From CALINF01 sp039990395 (GTDB lineage: Bacteria > Pseudomonadota > Gammaproteobacteria > Pseudomonadales > Halieaceae), in assembly GCA_039990395.1 (NCBI GenBank), contig JBDXFZ010000146.1:1612001-1676000 (forward strand): a stretch of 64,000 nucleotides of DNA. The letters are read 5' to 3'. This document shows, piece after piece, positions 18,590 through 27,026 of the stretch (position 1 is its first letter; each line of letters opens with the position of its first letter). Below the pieces are notes generated by a model. That model was not told the DNA's origin, made no database searches, and saw only the letters and a list, made by a program, of their open reading frames with translations. A program made the position numbers and the translations under genes.

Positions 18590-21500
18590 TTACTGCTCTC
18601 TATCATCATGTTGCAAAGAACCCTTGAGTCGCTCTCGCAGTCCTTGCACGATGGCGTAGAAACCTGGAATAAAGAACGTGCCTATCAGCAGCGCTGCGAG
18701 CATGCCTCCGAAAACAGGAATGCCTAACGATCGCTGGCCAAATGCACCAGCACCAGAAGCGAGCACGAGCGGAAGAATGCCGAGGATGAACGAAATAGCT
18801 GTCATACACACAGCGCGAAACCGCAGACGCCCCGCCTCCCTCGCAGCGTCGAGGATTTCGGCGCCGCCTTCCTCCCGACGTTCGCGCGCAAATTCTACGA
18901 TGAGAATCGCATTCTTTGCCGCCATTCCAATTAACAGTACCAAGCCTATCTGCGCATAAAGATTCAGAGCTACGCCGGTAACCAGCAGCGCTGCAATGGC
19001 GCCACCGATAGCCATCGGTACAACCAGTATGATCGCAAACGGTATGGACCAGCTTTCATATTGTGCTACCAAGAACAGATAGACGAATATCAACGCCAGA
19101 GCGTAAGCGAAGATGGCTGTGTTGCCTGCCTCTCGTTCCTGAAACGCCATACCTGTCCACTCAATGCGATAACCTGCAGGCAGTACCTTGTCGGCAAGAC
19201 TCTCTACGGCCGACATCGCATCGCCAGAACTATAACCCGGCGCTGAATTAGCTCGAACCGATGCTGCCCGGTATAGGTTATATCGCTGGGATACATCTGG
19301 GCCGAGGATGGGTTGCGTTGTAACCAGCGTGCTTAATGGCACCATACTGCCACCACTACCACGTAGATAAAAATGATCAAGATCCGCTAGATCTGACCGA
19401 TACCGCGACTCAGCCTGCATCACTACCTTGTAGGTTTGACCAAACTTATTGAAGTCATTGATATACAGCGAGCCCATCTGTGCCTGCAGCGTCATGAACA
19501 CTTCGTTCAGTGAAACGCCCAGGTTCTTTGCTTTAACTCTGTCAACATCAATGAAATATTGCGGCACATTCGCTCGGTAGGTGCTGAAGACACCCTGCAA
19601 TTGCGGCTGTTGATTGCCATCTACGATGAAGTTGTTAAGAACCGAGGCGAGTTCCGATGGTGGTCGCGACAACGTATCTTGTACCAATAACTCCAAACCA
19701 CCGACCGCACCCATACCGGGAACTGCGGGAGGGGAAATCGCAAAGACCTGCGCCTCCGGCACTCGCGCAAATGCCTGTGCGTTAATTCTGCGAAGCACAT
19801 TAAACACAATTTCGGATTTCTCAGTACGTTCATCCCAAGGATTTAGCACTACAAACAGCGTCCCGCCATTGCTGGCCATAGCACCTGTGAGAATCGAATA
19901 GCCGGTAATGGCAGAGACTGTTTCAACAGCAGGGTCTTCGCTTAGAAGCGCGCTGACCTTATCCATAGCTGCTTTGGTGCGGTTAATAGATGAAGCATCG
20001 GGTAACTGCACGTTGACAAAGAAAACGCCCTTATCTTCATCGGGCACAAATCCCGAAGGCGTGTTCATTACCCCCAATGTCATGGCGGCCATCCACGCGA
20101 CAAAGACTATGCCGACGACAACAAGCTTGCGAAGAACCCATTGCACACCGCTGTCGTAGTGGTGGGTAACCCGACTAAAAGCGGCCTGAAACTTTTGATA
20201 CCAAACGGCATCTTCCTTCTCGCCCTGCTTGAGTAACAATCCGCACAAAGCCGGACTCAAAGTGAGCGCATTGATCGAAGAGAACACCACGGCAACACAA
20301 ATGGTGACGGCAAATTGCCTATACATTTCGCCGCTGATCCCGGGCAACATCGCAACCGGGATAAACACAGCCAGCAGTACCAGAGTGGTGGCGATAATGG
20401 CCCCACCCACCTCTTGCATCGTTAGAATTGCCGCGTCCCTCGGCGCCATCGATGGGTCTTCTCGAAGGTGTCTGTCGCAATTCTCGATTACCAAAATCGC
20501 GTCATCAACAACAATACCTATCGCAAGAATCAACCCAAAAAGCGTAACGGTATTGATGGACATGCCCATGGCCATCAGCACGGCAAATGTCGCAATCAAC
20601 GACACGGGAATCGCAACCGTTGGTACTAGCGATGCACGCCAGTTACCAAGAAAGATGAACGTGATTGCTATAACTAACGCCACGGCTTGCAAAAGGGAAA
20701 TAACAACCTGCTGTACTGCCGTAGATACGTATCGAGTGGTGTCATAGCCTATGATGTAGTCCATTCCATCAGGGAAGGATTTGGATAACTCGGCAACAAG
20801 CTCATCCACAGCCTCGCCCGAAGCCAAGGCATTCGCATCTGCCAGTAAATACATTGCAATGTTGACTGCCGGCGTGCCGTTGGTTTCTCCGTAAAAATTG
20901 TAATCCGCCTGACCTAACTCTACTCTTGCAACATCACGCAAATAAATTGCAGATCCGTCTGTACGTGCGCGCAGAACTATAGCCTCAAACTCTTCCACCT
21001 CTTGTAATCGACCTTTGGCTTGCAGTGTGTATTCAGTCTGCAGCGGGCCATCAAATGGTGGCGCGCCGATCTTACCCGCGGGCACCTGTACATTTTGTTC
21101 ACGCAACGCAGCCTGTACATCGGCAACAGACAACGCCAAATTAGCCATCTTGTCGGGATCAAGCCACAGACGCATCGAGTATTGCGCCTCGCCCAGAATA
21201 TCGGCCGACGACACACCATCAACACGCGCCAGCGCGCTCTGAACATTGATCTTTACGTAGTTGGAGATAAACTTGTAATCAAGCGATTCATCAGGCGAAG
21301 TAAAGCTGATAATTTTCAGGATATCGGGAGAGCTTTCATCAATGCTCAACCCCATTGCTGTTACTTCAGCAGGTAGTGAGGGCTCTGCCAATTTTACCCG
21401 GTTTTGCACACGCACCAGCGCCATGTCCGGGTCTGACCCCACGGCAAACGTGACTGTTAGTCTATAGCTGCCGTCGTTGGCGCTTTTGGACGACATATAG

Positions 21501-21730
21501 ATCATGCCTTCCACGCCGTTCACCGCATCCTCTATCGGCGTACCGACAGTAGCCTCGACGACCTCCGCCGACGCGCCAGGATAAACACCCGCTACAACGA
21601 TATTGGGTGGCGAAATTGCCGGATATTCTGTGACCGGAAGTAATGCGATGGAGAGCGAACCACACAGTACCATGATGATTGCAATGACCAGAGCAAACTT
21701 GGGGCGCTCAATAAAGAAAGTGCTAAACAC
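18590..21730 (-). CDS. RND multidrug efflux transporter (AcrB/MexB-type)
   Basis: A 1046-residue inner-membrane proton-driven exporter of the HAE1 family. The proton-relay aspartate pair lies in helix 4 (GIVVDDAILVIEN), and the relay lysine in GMAAKNAILIVEF. The N-terminus MFSTFFIERPKFALVI and the overall length are typical. It starts with GTG directly after the stop of the adaptor gene, with GAGGAG inside the adaptor's end as ribosome site, so the two are translationally coupled. No outer-membrane TolC-like gene or local repressor is next to it; the pump presumably uses a channel encoded elsewhere. Confidence 0.93.
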   Translation of the reverse strand: MFSTFFIERPKFALVIAIIMVLCGSLSIALLPVTEYPAISPPNIVVAGVYPGASAEVVEATVGTPIEDAVNGVEGMIYMSSKSANDGSYRLTVTFAVGSDPDMALVRVQNRVKLAEPSLPAEVTAMGLSIDESSPDILKIISFTSPDESLDYKFISNYVKINVQSALARVDGVSSADILGEAQYSMRLWLDPDKMANLALSVADVQAALREQNVQVPAGKIGAPPFDGPLQTEYTLQAKGRLQEVEEFEAIVLRARTDGSAIYLRDVARVELGQADYNFYGETNGTPAVNIAMYLLADANALASGEAVDELVAELSKSFPDGMDYIIGYDTTRYVSTAVQQVVISLLQAVALVIAITFIFLGNWRASLVPTVAIPVSLIATFAVLMAMGMSINTVTLFGLILAIGIVVDDAILVIENCDRHLREDPSMAPRDAAILTMQEVGGAIIATTLVLLAVFIPVAMLPGISGEMYRQFAVTICVAVVFSSINALTLSPALCGLLLKQGEKEDAVWYQKFQAAFSRVTHHYDSGVQWVLRKLVVVGIVFVAWMAAMTLGVMNTPSGFVPDEDKGVFFVNVQLPDASSINRTKAAMDKVSALLSEDPAVETVSAITGYSILTGAMASNGGTLFVVLNPWDERTEKSEIVFNVLRRINAQAFARVPEAQVFAISPPAVPGMGAVGGLELLVQDTLSRPPSELASVLNNFIVDGNQQPQLQGVFSTYRANVPQYFIDVDRVKAKNLGVSLNEVFMTLQAQMGSLYINDFNKFGQTYKVVMQAESRYRSDLADLDHFYLRGSGGSMVPLSTLVTTQPILGPDVSQRYNLYRAASVRANSAPGYSSGDAMSAVESLADKVLPAGYRIEWTGMAFQEREAGNTAIFAYALALIFVYLFLVAQYESWSIPFAIILVVPMAIGGAIAALLVTGVALNLYAQIGLVLLIGMAAKNAILIVEFARERREEGGAEILDAAREAGRLRFRAVCMTAISFILGILPLVLASGAGAFGQRSLGIPVFGGMLAALLIGTFFIPGFYAIVQGLRERLKGSLQHDDREQ

Positions 21731-22870
21731 TTAGGGTTGCTCCTCAATATCAGCGAGCGATTTTACCTGAACCGGCATACCTGGGCGTACCTGCTGCAGA
21801 CCACGCACTACCACTCGGTCACCCTCCTCTACACCCTTGTTCACGAGCACCAGGTCGTCGAATCGGTCACCCAGCTCAACGTTGTGTCGCACAATCGTAT
21901 TACTGCTATCAACCTCCAGCACAAAACTGCCTTGCTGGTCCGCCTGAACGGCAGCCTGGGGGATAAAGAGGCCCTCAATTTCATCTGTTTGTTGCAGAAC
22001 CACTTTTACGTACTGACCCGGCACCAACACCGCATTGGGGTTGGGAATACGAGCTCGTGCCTCGAGCGTACCGGTTGTCTGATCTATTCGATTGGCAAAA
22101 TAATCAATCTGCCCTACCTCGGAGTACGTGAAGCCATTGGTAAGCTCGAGAGTCACCTCAATATTGCGTAGCGCCTCGGGGTCAGTTCTACCGCCCATAC
22201 GCTCGGCTATCGCGGAAACATAGGTTGCCTCGCTGATCTGGAATAAGGCTTCTATAGGATCAATACTCACTAATGTGGTGAGATCTCCTGTAGTGGGCCC
22301 TACCAGATCGCCTGCACTAACAATACTTTTGGCAATACGGCCCGAGATTGGAGCGATTATTGTGGTGAAGCCCAGGTTTACCTCCGCACTGGTTACCTGA
22401 GCTGCAGCAGATTCTATGTCAGCATCAGCGGCCAGTTTCTTCGCGGTAAGATTGTCCATTTCCGACTCGGAGATTGCGCCCTGCGGCAAAAGCTCGTTAC
22501 CTCGTGAGAAGTTCCTCTGAGCATTAGCCTGATTGGCAATTGCCGACGCCAGCTCCGCCTTGGCTCTGGCCAAGGCAGCATCATACTCAGACGCATCAAT
22601 GGTATAGAGCACATCGCCGGCGTTGACTGTCTCTCCCTCGCGAAAGTCACGGGTTAACACATACCCAGACACTCGCGCCTGAATCGCCACATCGTCCTTG
22701 GCTTGCAATCTACCCACGTATTGGCGCTTGGGCTGATAGGGTTGCTGAACCACCTCATCCACCACCACTTCAGCTATTCGTGCGGTTGGCGCTTCATCGG
22801 TGCAGGCACTGAGAAATATGGTGATAGTGCTGGCTGCTAACAGTGCGCCCAGTTTTCGACGACTTCCCAC
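21731..22870 (-). CDS. RND efflux periplasmic adaptor lipoprotein
   Basis: A 379-residue membrane-fusion protein. The signal peptide ends at the lipobox LSAC (Cys23). It is followed by the lipoyl half YVGRLQAKDDVAIQARVSGYV, an alpha-helical hairpin rich in Ala/Glu (about residues 95-165), the second lipoyl half TIIAPISGRI and the beta-barrel domain. It links the RND pump to the outer-membrane channel. It is the first gene of the two-gene operon. Confidence 0.92.
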   Translation of the reverse strand: MGSRRKLGALLAASTITIFLSACTDEAPTARIAEVVVDEVVQQPYQPKRQYVGRLQAKDDVAIQARVSGYVLTRDFREGETVNAGDVLYTIDASEYDAALARAKAELASAIANQANAQRNFSRGNELLPQGAISESEMDNLTAKKLAADADIESAAAQVTSAEVNLGFTTIIAPISGRIAKSIVSAGDLVGPTTGDLTTLVSIDPIEALFQISEATYVSAIAERMGGRTDPEALRNIEVTLELTNGFTYSEVGQIDYFANRIDQTTGTLEARARIPNPNAVLVPGQYVKVVLQQTDEIEGLFIPQAAVQADQQGSFVLEVDSSNTIVRHNVELGDRFDDLVLVNKGVEEGDRVVVRGLQQVRPGMPVQVKSLADIEEQP

Positions 22871-22989
22871 GGCGTTTGCTCCAAAGTTTTCCTAAACCAC
22901 TACTTTAGCAGATCACGAGTGCTTACATAACAGTAGAAGGCATTACCTTAGGTGGGCATATTGTAGTCTCAAGGTACACGTCAACAACG

Positions 22990-23163
22990 TCTACGTTCAC
23001 GCTGGGGGCCAACATACTCTGGGACAATGGCTTCAGCAGCTCCGTGCGACTGCGCTATCTGGGAGAAACACTGCTCACGGAAGATGGCAGTGTGAAAGCA
23101 GACGACTCACTGCTGGTTAACGCTCGGGTTTCTTATCGTAGGAGCCGCTTTTACCACCTTCTC
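22990..23163 (+). pseudogene. Remnant of a TonB-dependent receptor C-terminus
   Basis: Translating the frame that begins ACG TTC ACG at 22993 gives TFTLGANILWDNGFSSSV followed by RLRYLGETLLTEDGSVKAD and DSLLVNARVSYR, the closing beta-strands typical of TonB-dependent receptors (W-D-N-G-F, R-Y-L-G, D-S-L-L-V-N-A-R). The frame has no start codon or ribosome site and the match fades about ten codons after SYRR. There is no plug domain or further barrel nearby. I read it as a decayed fragment left after deletion of a receptor gene. It lies upstream of the efflux operon on the opposite strand. Confidence 0.55.
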
Positions 23164-23388
23164 TGGCTAGGTTCTGGTAACTCACCCACCCACAACACTG
23201 CCTGCTCGCGATACAGATTCTAAACATTGTCCGTAATAATCCGGGTTACGCTTGGCCAACTGTTCGCGTAACATGCTCCGCACTCAACATCCGCGCAGCA
23301 GACCGTGCCTTTAACCTCTGAGCGGTAAGCACAGCGCTAGATATCGGTCTACATCCCCTACTCTCAAATCATCACTGGAAGCATTGCC
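23164..23388. other. Intergenic region beside the receptor remnant
   Basis: The sequence between the receptor remnant and the SEC-C gene. A 30-codon open frame on the minus strand (23182-23274, beginning MLREQLAKRN) has a GGAG before its ATG, but it is too short to support as a gene and may be another decayed fragment. I saw no terminator or RNA gene. Confidence 0.35.
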
Positions 23389-23730
23389 ATGTCTGACAAA
23401 TTCTTTTTCAAAGGTCGCCAGGAATCCCGCGTTGATCACAAGGGGCATGGATACACTACAAAAGGCTCTCTGAAAAGCGGTAGCAAAAAGTACCCACTAC
23501 AACTCATCGTGGGATCACAACAGCGCAAAGATGAGTTACTGGCACTTGCTTCTGATAATGAGCTCTTTGTAGAAGTGCAGGTCAAGGAGGATTGTGAATC
23601 TGAGGTGAACGTTACTCAACTGATGGCCCTGGTTAACAAAGGCGAGACCGCGGCAGTCGCTAACACACCAAATCGCAACGATCCATGTAGCTGCGGCAGC
23701 GGGAAGAAGTACAAAAAATGTTGCGGCTAA
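23389..23730 (+). CDS. SWIM/SEC-C metal-binding motif protein (PBPRA1643-like)
   Basis: A 113-residue protein with a basic N-terminus (MSDKFFFKGRQESR) and a C-terminal SEC-C zinc motif NDPCSCGSGKKYKKCCG. This architecture matches the small PBPRA1643-type SEC-C proteins found in marine gammaproteobacteria. The SEC-C motif, known from SecA, binds zinc and can mediate contacts with SecB or ribosomes; what this protein binds is not known. Its 3' end overlaps the stop of a convergent 56-residue gene by a few bases. Confidence 0.85.
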   Translation: MSDKFFFKGRQESRVDHKGHGYTTKGSLKSGSKKYPLQLIVGSQQRKDELLALASDNELFVEVQVKEDCESEVNVTQLMALVNKGETAAVANTPNRNDPCSCGSGKKYKKCCG

Positions 23731-23897
23731 TCCTTTTTTTCAATCGTAACTTCAAGCGTTTGGGTTTTACCTGCGAACCATTTCTGCACGTACAAACTCC
23801 CTACGATTGGCGCTTCCCCCTCTGGCGGTAGTTCTTTGTAGCGCACGCTGTTTTTGGTCTCCTTTTCGACTTCAAATTTGATCACTTTACTAGTCAT
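23727..23897 (-). CDS. Small 56-residue conserved-looking protein
   Basis: A short frame I found by eye. It starts at the ATG complementary to 23895-23897 with GGGAAGG six bases upstream and ends at a TAG overlapping the SEC-C gene's stop. The product (MTSKVIKFEVEKETKNSVRY at the start, then a GSLYVQKWFAGKTQTLEVTI segment) has the charge pattern of a small soluble beta-rich protein and resembles short hypothetical proteins that share an LYVQK motif. The strong ribosome site and protein-like composition make it a probable gene. Function unknown. Confidence 0.65.
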   Translation of the reverse strand: MTSKVIKFEVEKETKNSVRYKELPPEGEAPIVGSLYVQKWFAGKTQTLEVTIEKKD

Positions 23898-23925
23898 GGT
23901 AAACCTTCCCTATTTCGCTATTTCG

Positions 23926-24327
23926 CTATCGCGTTAAAGGTGGCCTGCTATCAGCCATCAATTTATCCAGCGCCAGCTGAGCCTCGTCGGGCGAGTCAGC
24001 GTCACCAACCTCCAACATCTCACAACCGTCGCGGATCATGTCGGCGATTAACACCGGGTAATGCCTGCAATCCAAAGGGCGATCATGATAAATACGGCAG
24101 CCGTACTTAGCCGGACCTGAGCTAGAAGCATCCGCGAGCACCTCCAGCCAGGGGCACCGTGATAATTGCTCACCCGTTACCGGGTCCATCCAGATTTTTC
24201 CGTCAACTACATATTCAGCGATGGTCGGATTGAAAAGCTCCCATCCCTCAATCTCCTCTGCCGTAGCGGACAAGCTTCCTCCTCCGTAGGCAAGGCAACA
24301 TTTACCGCATTGGTTGCAATCATTCAT
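23926..24327 (-). CDS. YkgJ-family cysteine cluster protein
   Basis: A 133-residue protein beginning MNDCNQCGKCC, with cysteines at residues 4, 7, 10 and 11, and later CPWLE, YGCRIYHDRPLDCRHYP cysteines. This is the CxxC-x2-CC pattern of the YkgJ/UPF0153 zinc- or iron-sulfur-binding family. Function in this family is not established. It may be co-transcribed with the 56-residue gene that follows 29 bases downstream. Confidence 0.85.
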   Translation of the reverse strand: MNDCNQCGKCCLAYGGGSLSATAEEIEGWELFNPTIAEYVVDGKIWMDPVTGEQLSRCPWLEVLADASSSGPAKYGCRIYHDRPLDCRHYPVLIADMIRDGCEMLEVGDADSPDEAQLALDKLMADSRPPLTR

Positions 24328-24409
24328 TGTTCACATCGACCGGCACGCCTTGGATAAGCTGTATCTCAGGTATATTTGCAAGCATCACCTGGGGATCCCA
24401 CGCTGGAGC

Positions 24410-24619
24410 TCATTCGTTGAAAGAGTAGTTGCCATTGTAGACCAACTCCTGGACACGCTCGACCAAACTCTCAAAGCGCTGCCTATCGTTCCTCCAAGTT
24501 AGCGTTCGTGCATCTGATAACACAAAAATTTCTTCCTCCTCGTGAAATCTTTGCATATCCATAAAGTGGAATTCTTCCCCAACCCTAGCGGATCCGTCGG
24601 TGTCGGGACGTTCAAGCAA
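24410..24619 (-). CDS. Possible small soluble protein
   Basis: A frame of up to 69 codons (TTG start; an internal Met at about residue 20 is an alternative) with an acidic, helix-like C-terminal half (QRFESLVERVQELVYNGNYS). There is no convincing ribosome site and I recognise no family. It is the only protein-like frame in the 460-base gap between the YkgJ-type gene and the dipeptidase, so it is listed with low confidence. Confidence 0.35.
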   Translation of the reverse strand: MLERPDTDGSARVGEEFHFMDMQRFHEEEEIFVLSDARTLTWRNDRQRFESLVERVQELVYNGNYSFNE

Positions 24620-24789
24620 CGGCCACAGACTACCAAGGCAGTGGCACCTGAGGAGATGAAAGACGCAACACGACGAAAAAGAACTCTACTCTGGCCCTAC
24701 TGTTTGAGTTATCGCGCTCAATAGGTGAGAAAAGCTTCTTATACCCAATCCAAGCGTGTAATAGTGTGAGTCCAGTAGGGGGAGATCTC

Positions 24790-26061
24790 ATGGCAAATAC
24801 ATCGAAAATAGCCTTAATCAGCTTGGCGCTGCTAGCACTTGGTGCTTGTGTCGATAAATCGGTATCAACTGGTACAGAAGATCAGGTTAGCGCCGCAGAC
24901 ATTCACAGTGCCGCCTTGGTGCTGGACGCGCACGCAGATATTGAAATCCCTGGCAAAGAAGACCGGTACGTTGGCGCTGACGGAAAGTCCAAGGTAGAAC
25001 CATCAAAAATGCGCGCTGGCGGGGTCGATGCAGTGATCATGGCGGTAGCTGTAGGGCCTGGTCCGCGAACAGTGGAAGGTTATGCACTGGCGCGAAAGAA
25101 AGCAGATGAAGAACTGCAGTCCATTTTGGACCTAGCGGCGGACCCCGATGACGATCTCGTTCTGGTACGTTCAGCTACGGAGCTCGAGGCAGCTCACGCC
25201 AACAACCAATTGGCTCTCATCCTTGGCTTTCAGAACGCCAGAATTATTGGCGCGGATGTGACAGGGCTTGATGAATTTTACTCCGAGGGTGTACGTGTAT
25301 TTGCCTTAACACATATGGGGCACAACGACTTCGCGGACTCATCACGCCCTGTGTTTGACGCGGAAACCGGCAAGCATGAAGCAACGCAAGAGCATGAAGG
25401 GTTGTCACAATTGGGACGCGACGCGATAGTCAGAATCAATAAGTTGGGCGGCATCATCGACGTCTCTCAACTTTCCAAGCCAGCCACATTGCAGGTACTG
25501 GACCTATCGACTACCCCTGTGATTGCGAGTCACTCTAACGTACGTCAATTATCTGATGTTAGTCGCAACCTCTCCGACGAAGAGATTGACAGAATCGGCG
25601 AGAATGGCGGAGTCATTCACGTTGCTCCATTTCGAGGGTATTTGTTCGACTCCACTGATGATGAGCTAGTGGCCGCTATAAAAGCAGAGCGCCGCGCTGT
25701 GAATATCTCCGAGGAATACCTGTATCCCTTTGAACTGTATTGGGAAATTAAGGATCCCGATGTTCAAAAGGCTTTTCTTACTGCGGTTAGCGATTTACTC
25801 GGGCCGGGCAGTGTCGATGACATGATCAATCACATAGACTACATCGTCGCTCGCATTGGCATTAACCATGTGGGTATCGGAACCGACTTCAATCACGGTA
25901 GTGGTGTTGAAGGTTACAACGATGCCAGCGAGGCCTTGAACGTGACCAAAGGTTTACTGAGCAGAGGCTATAGCGCCCAGGACATCGAGAAAATCTGGGG
26001 CGGCAATTTTTTACGCGTTTTCCGTGAGGCTGGAGATGGGGGCTACGATATACAGCAGTAG
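24790..26061 (+). CDS. Membrane dipeptidase (peptidase M19) lipoprotein
   Basis: A 423-residue M19-family metallopeptidase, homologous to renal dipeptidase, that cleaves dipeptides in the periplasm. The ATG at 24790 follows a GGGGGAG ribosome site and begins a lipoprotein signal ending in LGAC (Cys20); an upstream GTG at 24766 would disrupt it. Metal-site motifs LDAHADIE and ASHSNVRQLSDVSRNLSD are present, and the C-terminal HVGIGTDFNHG segment supplies the last conserved Asp. A GAGCC/GGCTC hairpin (26061-26076) sits on the stop codon but lacks a T-tract. Confidence 0.9.
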   Translation: MANTSKIALISLALLALGACVDKSVSTGTEDQVSAADIHSAALVLDAHADIEIPGKEDRYVGADGKSKVEPSKMRAGGVDAVIMAVAVGPGPRTVEGYALARKKADEELQSILDLAADPDDDLVLVRSATELEAAHANNQLALILGFQNARIIGADVTGLDEFYSEGVRVFALTHMGHNDFADSSRPVFDAETGKHEATQEHEGLSQLGRDAIVRINKLGGIIDVSQLSKPATLQVLDLSTTPVIASHSNVRQLSDVSRNLSDEEIDRIGENGGVIHVAPFRGYLFDSTDDELVAAIKAERRAVNISEEYLYPFELYWEIKDPDVQKAFLTAVSDLLGPGSVDDMINHIDYIVARIGINHVGIGTDFNHGSGVEGYNDASEALNVTKGLLSRGYSAQDIEKIWGGNFLRVFREAGDGGYDIQQ

Positions 26062-26104
26062 AGCCTACGAAGGCTCAGCAATCGAGACACCAGTTACTAA
26101 CGCC

Positions 26105-26917
26105 CTAACTATGCCAATCCCTCGGGTCGAGTTGATAGTAAGTTCTCAGTTCTTCATACAGTTCCGGGCGTTTCTGTTCTAGTTGATGGGGCTTCTCAAA
26201 AAAGGTCTCGGTCGCCACTGCAAAGAACTCAGCTGGGTTTGTTGTGCCATAGTCGTCCATTACTGTTTTAAGCCCGGCCCTGCTTCTGGCATCCAGATCG
26301 TCGAAGTTATCAGAAAGAACTTTAGCCCACACTGAATAGCTATTGCGGCGAAGTGGAGGTGCTCCGTTGGTTGACCCGGATTCGGCGTCCAACTGGTGAG
26401 CAAACTCATGCAGTACCACGTTGTGGCCATCCGTAAAGTCTCGCGCCCCCTTCTCCACATCATCCCACGAAAGAATCACCCTGCCGTTATCCCAGGACTC
26501 TCCTAGCATTCCCTGGGCACCCGATGCGATAGTGCCATCAGCCTGATGCTGCTCTCGCTCTACTTGAAAAGCCGTTGGATAAACCAAAATCGCTGTTAGC
26601 TTGGGGTAAACCGGTCGTTTTTTATTGAGCAACAAGAGGCATGCTTCCGCTGCAATAGTCACGCGGATCTCGTCCGTTATAGCCAATCCTGCGCAACCAT
26701 AGAATTCCTTTCGATCGATGAAAAACTTGATCCGCTCCAGCAGCTGCGACTGCTCCTGCGGTGGAAGTGCGGCGTATATCGGTAAACGGTTTTCTACGAT
26801 AGCAAGCCAAGCCGCCGGGAATGGTCTGTTGCGTAGCGACTGGTCTCGCCACCGCTTATATAGAAAGTAAGAGCCGAATGCGAGTAGCGCGGCCACTATG
26901 GGAACTAAAGCAATCAT
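26105..26917 (-). CDS. mtfA: MtfA-like zinc peptidase (M90)
   Basis: A 270-residue zinc-dependent protein of the MtfA/DgsA-anti-repressor family. The metal motif HEFAHQLD is at residues 170-177, and the downstream glutamate lies in NPAEFFAVATETFF. Unlike E. coli MtfA it has an N-terminal membrane anchor (residues ~2-20). The family is an aminopeptidase and, in enterobacteria, binds the Mlc repressor; the latter role is unlikely to transfer here. It is convergent with the dipeptidase gene. Confidence 0.87.
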   Translation of the reverse strand: MIALVPIVAALLAFGSYFLYKRWRDQSLRNRPFPAAWLAIVENRLPIYAALPPQEQSQLLERIKFFIDRKEFYGCAGLAITDEIRVTIAAEACLLLLNKKRPVYPKLTAILVYPTAFQVEREQHQADGTIASGAQGMLGESWDNGRVILSWDDVEKGARDFTDGHNVVLHEFAHQLDAESGSTNGAPPLRRNSYSVWAKVLSDNFDDLDARSRAGLKTVMDDYGTTNPAEFFAVATETFFEKPHQLEQKRPELYEELRTYYQLDPRDWHS

Positions 26918-27026
26918 GAGCGAGCTCTATAGTGATAACCCCAACAAGTTAACACATGCGCATCAATTTCTTACTGAAAATCATATCCAAACAGCGCCAG
27001 CACAATCTCTGCAGATGCTTGATTAA

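Noticed and set aside
18590..22870. A complete tripartite efflux operon.
   Set aside because: No outer-membrane factor gene lies upstream or downstream; only the pump and adaptor are present.
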